From: an uncultured Verrucomicrobiota bacterium
Lineage (GTDB): Bacteria; Verrucomicrobiota; Kiritimatiellia; Kiritimatiellales; Tichowtungiaceae
Direction of reading: 5' to 3'
Length of the DNA: 56,534 nt
Assembly (NCBI GenBank): GCA_903826865.1
Contig: CAIKGD010000002.1
Coordinates: forward strand, 1-56,534
The notes under the pieces were generated by a model that was not told where the DNA came from, did no database searches, and was given only the letters and a program-made list of their open reading frames with translations. Below, piece after piece: positions 52,444 to 56,534 of the stretch (the stretch's first letter is position 1; the number at the start of each line of letters is the position of its first letter). The translations under genes and the position numbers were made by a program.

Positions 52444-52477
52444 AGAGTAGCATTTGAATGCTTAAGCGGTCAAGATG
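52444..52477 (-). promoter_or_regulatory. Promoter and operator of the Lys-rich protein gene
   Basis: The dyad ATGCTTAA-GCGG-TCAAGATG (52458-52477) contains the minus-strand -35 box TTGACC (52468-52473); TACTCT (52444-52449) lies 18 bp on. The expected start of transcription falls at the ATG (52437). Confidence 0.65.
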
Positions 52478-53884
52478 AGCGAATTTCAAACTGACCCACT
52501 ACCAACGTCTTTCAACCCCCGGAAAACCTCCGGCCTTTACTTCCTCTGGACCGGCCAATCGGAAATCGGCGCGTTCGACTCTGCGCACGCTCTCACCCAG
52601 CTCCGCATCCTTGGAGAGGGGATGGGCAACGAAATCGGCGCGGCGGTGGCTGTTGAACTGGGCACGAACCGCTATATTTCCGTCCATGACCAGCGCGGCA
52701 GCGTCGCCGTCCTGCTCAATCCCGCAGGCACCGTCGCCGAGAGCTACCGTTACGACGCCTACGGCAATGTGAAGATCTATGATTCGTCAAACGTCGAAAG
52801 TCCAATGTCGCAGGTCGGTAACCCGTGGCTCTTTTCCAGCAAGCGGCTGGATAAAGAGACGGGGTTGTACTGCTTCGGCCGCCGCTTCTACGATCCAACC
52901 CTTGGACGGTTCGTCACCGCTGACCCGTCCGGCTTCGCCGACGGCCCCAACCTCTACGCCTACTGCGGCGGCGATCCGGTCAACCTCATCGACCCCGACG
53001 GACAGCTTTCCAAGTCATACAGTTCGGGCAACAGCTTCGCTTCTTCCCCCAACTGGCTTTCTTCTACGCAGAACGACCTGCACAACCAGCAAACCTACGG
53101 CTACTCATTCGAGGACAGCCTGCGCGGCACCATGGCACCGGGTATCGCGGCGGCTTCCGCCTTTAATCCGTTCAACATAGCCCAAGGTATAGCCGACGAG
53201 TACCAGGCCAACTACAACTATAGCGGCAGTCACTATGATGCCGCCAACCTGACGTTTAATCCGGTAGTGCGTGGAACACTCAACACCATGCAGGCCGCCA
53301 GCGGTACAGGATACATGTACAATAACTCCGGTTCACAGCTTAGCACCGGCCAGCGTATTGGTTCCGGCATCGGAGCGGCATTTAATGCCGCCGAAGCCTT
53401 TGGTGTTGGCTATGGCGCGGCCAGACTTACCACCAGCCTTGCGCCTTCGCTGAATCGGGTATCGTTTCCAAACCTTGCCTCAACGAGCGAAATCTTGGGT
53501 CCTTCCGGCCCGGGTCAGTTTGTTCTTCGTTCGGGACAGGGGACACTCGAACGTGCTGGGGTGGTGCGAACCGATAGAGAACTGAATCGGCTTTTTGACT
53601 CTCGTTGGCAGCTTGGGCGTCCTTATTCGCAGCCGATGGGAGGAAGCTTCTCTCCAGGTTCGTCTCTCCCATCTTCAGCATCCCAAGCAATCATTAGCCG
53701 TGGTTTAAACTACTCACCCAGCATCGTGAACAATGCCGAACTGGGTGTTGTCTACAGAGCAAATCAGAATATACCCGCAACGTTTAGGACATCGCTCGGC
53801 GGAACTGATCCTGAAATTATGATAATGGAGCAGTATCGACACTATCTTCAACGAATTGGTAACTTCATTCCAACTGGCCTATGA
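52475..53884 (+). CDS. RHS-repeat C-terminal tip with a variable (probable toxin) domain, 5'-truncated
   Basis: The frame encodes 469 residues. RHS homology begins just after the transposon (GLYFLWTGQSEIGAFDSAHA), then HDQRGSVAVLLNPAGTVAESYRYDAYG, the core LDKETGLYCFGRRFYDPTLGRFVTADPSG and PNLYAYCGGDPVNLIDPDGQ, where RHS proteins switch from shell to toxin. The remaining 300 residues are variable and I do not recognise the toxin; the last 60 (RTSLGGTDPEIMIMEQYRHYLQR) look like a folded domain. A full RHS protein has 1,000 or more residues, so the N-terminal shell and signal are missing. The first in-frame ATG (52475) and ten codons lie inside the transposon end. Expression is unproven; it may be a silent cassette. 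Confidence 0.8.
   Translation: MSEFQTDPLPTSFNPRKTSGLYFLWTGQSEIGAFDSAHALTQLRILGEGMGNEIGAAVAVELGTNRYISVHDQRGSVAVLLNPAGTVAESYRYDAYGNVKIYDSSNVESPMSQVGNPWLFSSKRLDKETGLYCFGRRFYDPTLGRFVTADPSGFADGPNLYAYCGGDPVNLIDPDGQLSKSYSSGNSFASSPNWLSSTQNDLHNQQTYGYSFEDSLRGTMAPGIAAASAFNPFNIAQGIADEYQANYNYSGSHYDAANLTFNPVVRGTLNTMQAASGTGYMYNNSGSQLSTGQRIGSGIGAAFNAAEAFGVGYGAARLTTSLAPSLNRVSFPNLASTSEILGPSGPGQFVLRSGQGTLERAGVVRTDRELNRLFDSRWQLGRPYSQPMGGSFSPGSSLPSSASQAIISRGLNYSPSIVNNAELGVVYRANQNIPATFRTSLGGTDPEIMIMEQYRHYLQRIGNFIPTGL
52486..52503. repeat. Right terminal inverted repeat
   Basis: TCAAACTGACCCACTACC, the exact complement of the left end at 50107-50124. Confidence 0.9.
52504..52511. repeat. Target-site duplication, right copy (AACGTCTT)
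   Basis: Same octamer as at 50099-50106, directly outside the right end. Joining the two flanks gives one uninterrupted sequence. Confidence 0.88.
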
Positions 53885-54237
53885 AAAAAACACTTCCTAT
53901 ACCCGAACAAGAGCAATTTCAGGCATTAGCTTCCGGACTGAAGGAAGTTTATAGCCTGCTTACCGAATACCTAGGTGACTTAAACAACGCACCTGACTTT
54001 CGGCAGTATATCACTGTGAGTAGGGCGCAACTTGCAGGATATTTGCGGTGTCATCCAGAACTTGCGGAGCGGCACATTTCTAAACCGTCCAGCTCAAGAT
54101 ATCATGAGTCACCTGTTCTGGAACGCACTGGTGGAAAGTTCCTCGTATACGAAATTGACCATGGCCGACCTTGGAACATGAAGGAATTTATGGATATGGC
54201 TGATGCTACTGCCGAATACTTGATGTGGGGCTGGTGA
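53881..54237 (+). CDS. Probable immunity protein for the RHS tip
   Basis: A 118-residue soluble protein that I do not recognise. It starts inside the RHS stop (4-bp ATGA overlap), the standard arrangement for the cognate immunity gene of a polymorphic toxin. It has an alpha-helical start (QEQFQALASGLKEVYSLLTEYLGDL), a middle with RAQLAGYLRCHPELAERH, and an acidic end (VYEIDHGRPWNMKEFMDMADATAEYLMWGW). Size, acidity and coupling fit an immunity protein that binds the toxin in the cytosol, but the role is inferred from position. Confidence 0.6.
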   Translation: MKKTLPIPEQEQFQALASGLKEVYSLLTEYLGDLNNAPDFRQYITVSRAQLAGYLRCHPELAERHISKPSSSRYHESPVLERTGGKFLVYEIDHGRPWNMKEFMDMADATAEYLMWGW

Positions 54238-54275
54238 AAAAAATGACCCAGAATCCTCCATTCAAAAAAGAGAAG

Positions 54276-54460
54276 TGCGAGAAAAGGGGTCAGCCAATGA
54301 ATCTTAGAATTTGCAGGTCGGGAGATGAAACAGGAAAATTCAGAGTCCGGAAGCGCAACGGGATCAAGGCCATTCCCTTTGCGAACCAAAAGACAGGTCG
54401 CGCCTGCGGAGCACGCTCAAAACGCGCCCGGCCCTTCGGTAAACTCAGGACAGGCGGTCG
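54276..54460. repeat. Mosaic of dispersed-repeat remnants
   Basis: GAGAAAAGGGGTCAGCCAAT (54280-54299) resembles REP-type sequences near REP-associated transposases, and CCTTCGGTAAACTCAGGACA (54433-54452) resembles the CTTCGACAAGCTCAGG repeat common in environmental genomes. Both comparisons are from memory. The region 54238-54540 holds no gene that I can support. Confidence 0.4.
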
Positions 54461-54540
54461 CGTTCCGCCGGATATTAAGGCTGGATGAAATGACCGCGCC
54501 CCAGTATAAACTTTCCAAGGTTTGGAAAGTGAGTGCGGGA

Positions 54541-55215
54541 ATGAGCCGGGAAAACAGACGAAACGGACGGAACGGCGGGGAAGAACGGCGAACGGACGAC
54601 CCGGTGCCCGGGAAGAATCCGAAGGCATTGAATTCGGAAGCCGCCGGGCGGATTTACGGCGCGCATGGTGGATTCCGCAAACTGAAGGCCTATCAGGTAG
54701 CCGAGCTTTGCTACGACTACACCTGCCGCTTCTGTGAACGGTATGTTCCGCCGAAAGACCGCCACTTTGATCAAATGGTTCAGGCGGCGCGCAGCGGCTA
54801 CCAGAATATCGGCGAAGGCAGCGAGGACAGCGCGACCAGTAAAAAGCTGGAGATGAATCTGACGAATGTCGCGAAAAGCAGTATCGGCGAACTGGAACGG
54901 GACTATCAAAAGCATTTGAACCGGCGGAATCTCCGTCTTTGGAAAATAGGCGAGCCGGCCTTTGAAAAGGCGCGGGCGTTGCGTCCAGAAACGGTGGAAG
55001 AGGCGGCGGCGTGGATCAACGCTCCCGGCAAACAACAGCCCGCCGAAGAACGCGCCGCGAACCTCGGCGCAATTCTGGCCGCGCAGGCGCACTGGCTGAC
55101 TGAACGCCTGCTGGATCGGCAGGCGCAGGAATTTGAAAAAGGCGGCGGTTTTTCGGAACGACTTTATAAAGCCAGAACCGGAGAGAAGGGCGGACAAAAC
55201 GGACGGAACGGATGA
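54541..55215 (+). CDS. Four-helix-bundle suffix-type protein (23S rRNA intervening-sequence family)
   Basis: About 224 residues. From about residue 43 on the protein is helical with GGFRKLKAYQVAELCYDYTCRFCERYV, the family signature DQMVQAARSGYQNIGEGSEDSATSKKLEMNLTNVAKSSIGELE, and YQKHLNRRNLRLW, as in the four-helix-bundle suffix group related to bIVP/Avd proteins. Such proteins are coded in many PVC and Bacteroidota genomes with unknown function; relatives sit in 23S rRNA insertions and in diversity-generating retroelements. The start is uncertain: 54490 and the longer frame from 54325 are possible, but that region is repeat sequence. NGRN-coding repeats (acggacggaacgg) occur at both ends. 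Confidence 0.75.
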   Translation: MSRENRRNGRNGGEERRTDDPVPGKNPKALNSEAAGRIYGAHGGFRKLKAYQVAELCYDYTCRFCERYVPPKDRHFDQMVQAARSGYQNIGEGSEDSATSKKLEMNLTNVAKSSIGELERDYQKHLNRRNLRLWKIGEPAFEKARALRPETVEEAAAWINAPGKQQPAEERAANLGAILAAQAHWLTERLLDRQAQEFEKGGGFSERLYKARTGEKGGQNGRNG

Positions 55216-55276
55216 GATGGCGAAGGAGTTTAATACTCTGTTGTGTCTGTTCGGTCCGTTGGGTCTGTTTCCAAAC

Positions 55277-56534
55277 TCACTCGTAGCGCAGGGCTTCGAT
55301 CGGGTCGAGTTTCGCGGCTTTCATGGCCGGCCAGAGGCCGAAGAAGATGCCGATGAAAACTGAAAAACCAAAGGCGATGAAGACCGAGATTGTGCTGATT
55401 TGTATGGGCCAGCCCGCAAAATGAGCCATGCCGAGGCTGACGCCGATTCCGAGCACCAGCCCCGACAGGCCGCCCAGCAAGCTGATGGACAGCGCTTCGA
55501 TCAGGAATTGCGCCATAATATCCTGCCGCCGTGCGCCGATCGCTTTGCGCAGTCCGATTTCACGGGTGCGTTCGGTGACGGAGACGAGCATGATGTTCAT
55601 GATGCCGATGCCGCCGACCATCAGCGAGATGCTCGCGATGCTGGAAAGCAGAATGGACATGACACGGGTTGTAGCGCTGAAAACTTTTTGAATTTCAGCC
55701 ATGTTTCGAATGGTAAACGCGGCCTCCTCCGGTTTCCGTCCGTGCCGTTTTGACAGGAAATTCAGGATGTCTTCTTGTGTTTGTGCCATGTTTTCAACTG
55801 AGTCGATTTCCGCGTCGATTCCATCAATGTAACGCAGCTTCGTACCGAAAAGGCGGAATAGTGCGGTGGTGATTGGAATTCTGACCGTATCGTCTGTATT
55901 TTGAAAGGCATCCTCGCCCCGTTCCGGCAGGACGCCGATCACTTCATAAGCCCGCCGGTCAATGCGGATGGTTTTGCCGACAGGATTTTCGTTTTCGCCA
56001 AACAGCTTTTCGAGCGGCGTCATGCCGATCACAACGACCTTCGCACGTCGAGCGATGTCATCATCACTGATGTAACGACCCAATACAGGTTCTTCGGCAT
56101 GTACGGGTGCAAACTCGGGTGAAACACCGATAATCGCGGAAGACCAGTTTTTTGAGCCGTACTGGAGCCGCACTTTTTGACCTACGTTGGGATAAAGAAT
56201 CGATGCTGTTCGTTTGACAGACGGTATTTGTGCGGTAATGGCGGTATTATCATCGTAATTCAGCCACTCGACCTGCGACATCAGCAATTGAATATTCCGA
56301 TTGCTGCGGAAAGAAGGCCGGACACTCAGCAGGTTGGAGCCCAGTCGTGAGAGCTGTTCTTTAATCGACGCTTTAGCGCCGAGCGCAAGCGAGACCATCG
56401 CGATAACGGCGGCGACGCCGATCAGAATACCGAGCGCAGAGAGGAAGGTGCGCGCTTTGTTATGCCAAAGCGTGCGCAGACTTTGACGCATGAGCGCCGT
56501 GCCCTCACGCAGAACGGCCAGCCAGCTTCTTTTC
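55277..56534 (-). CDS. MacB-type ABC transporter permease, N-terminus beyond the window
   Basis: The protein is a permease of the MacB/FtsX group, which drives export or envelope work with a separate ATPase. N-terminal RTFLSALGILIGVAAVIAMVSLALG is the first membrane helix; a periplasmic domain of about 220 residues follows, then three C-terminal helices with SISLMVGGIGIMNIMLVSVTERTREIGLRKAIGARRQDI and WPAMKAAKLDPIEALRYE, all typical. The ATG at 56491 is not the likely start: the frame remains open to the window end (KRSWLAVLREGTALMRQSL), and family members have that leading segment. Its ATPase partner is therefore expected beyond base 56534. Confidence 0.92.
   Translation of the reverse strand, partial: KRSWLAVLREGTALMRQSLRTLWHNKARTFLSALGILIGVAAVIAMVSLALGAKASIKEQLSRLGSNLLSVRPSFRSNRNIQLLMSQVEWLNYDDNTAITAQIPSVKRTASILYPNVGQKVRLQYGSKNWSSAIIGVSPEFAPVHAEEPVLGRYISDDDIARRAKVVVIGMTPLEKLFGENENPVGKTIRIDRRAYEVIGVLPERGEDAFQNTDDTVRIPITTALFRLFGTKLRYIDGIDAEIDSVENMAQTQEDILNFLSKRHGRKPEEAAFTIRNMAEIQKVFSATTRVMSILLSSIASISLMVGGIGIMNIMLVSVTERTREIGLRKAIGARRQDIMAQFLIEALSISLLGGLSGLVLGIGVSLGMAHFAGWPIQISTISVFIAFGFSVFIGIFFGLWPAMKAAKLDPIEALRYE

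Larger units (their letters stand above)
50107..52503. mobile_element. 2,397-bp transposon of the IS1/IS1595-like group with cargo genes
   Basis: The element is bounded by perfect 18-bp inverted ends, GGTAGTGGGTCAGTTTGA at 50107-50124 and its complement at 52486-52503, and flanked by 8-bp direct repeats. It codes, all on the minus strand, a DDE transposase whose stop is 9 bp from the left end, a 43-residue protein, a winged-helix protein and a Lys-rich GGLKGGKARAKK protein. Its spacers are AT-rich compared with the chromosome. The transposase reading frame is intact and the ends match, so it may still be active. Confidence 0.9.

Overview
The window is a dense bacterial chromosome segment of moderately high GC by eye, with short spacers, many small overlaps and frequent strand switches. 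The gene set suggests a Gram-negative, mainly anaerobic member of the Planctomycetota-Verrucomicrobiota-Chlamydiota group. A Kiritimatiellota-like organism is my inference, drawn from secreted beta-helix proteins, DUF4034-like and DUF4340 proteins, pyruvate phosphate dikinase, the anaerobic-type ThiH and the style of the dispersed repeats. It is not proven by any marker gene here. No rRNA and no CRISPR array were seen.

Layout. 1-4341: purine and one-carbon genes (purD end, purE, tsaC, a YwlE-like phosphatase and a single reading frame joining RpiB to GlyA). 4345-8268, minus strand: an ECF sigma factor with a membrane partner, and ppdK. 8392-13932: secreted parallel beta-helix proteins, including a recent tandem duplication of a GH141-like gene. 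14024-17818: nadB, a surface-repeat protein and fabI. 17825-21435: tRNA-Glu and a thiamine cluster (TPP riboswitch, thiS, thiG, thiH, then thiE). 21471-26138: esterase, carboxy-terminal protease, tsaD, tRNA-Gly and aroC. 26218-31798: three membrane-anchored TPR proteins around tRNA-His and a ComEC-like protein with a worn-out C-terminal domain. 31906-42641: rmuC, a Fur-family regulator, ferredoxin, gnd, a thioredoxin lipoprotein, a large secreted protein, an exonuclease, tRNA-Met and a DEAD-box helicase. 42659-50033, minus strand: a five-gene operon with a Gld-type ABC exporter. 50107-52503: an intact-looking 2,397-bp transposon. 52475-55215: an RHS toxin tip, a probable immunity gene, repeat remnants and a four-helix-bundle gene. 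55277-56534: a MacB-type permease cut by the window end.

Most notable points. (1) The transposon has perfect 18-bp inverted ends and an 8-bp target duplication. It carries three small cargo genes and a hairpin-rich stretch. Three of its promoters have the -35 box inside a shared 20-bp dyad (ATGCTTGA-GCGG-TCAAGCAT), so the element appears to regulate itself as a unit. (2) The element landed beside an RHS fragment and now supplies its first in-frame ATG; a probable immunity gene overlaps the fragment's end. (3) The TPP riboswitch holds a dispersed repeat inside its P3 arm, and its terminator stem also covers the thiS ribosome binding site. (4) A 15-bp dyad, TTCCA-N5-TGGAA, occurs six times where about 0.05 would be expected by chance. 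(5) RpiB and serine hydroxymethyltransferase are fused in a cluster that matches the order tsaC-ywlE-rpiB-glyA known from Bacillus.
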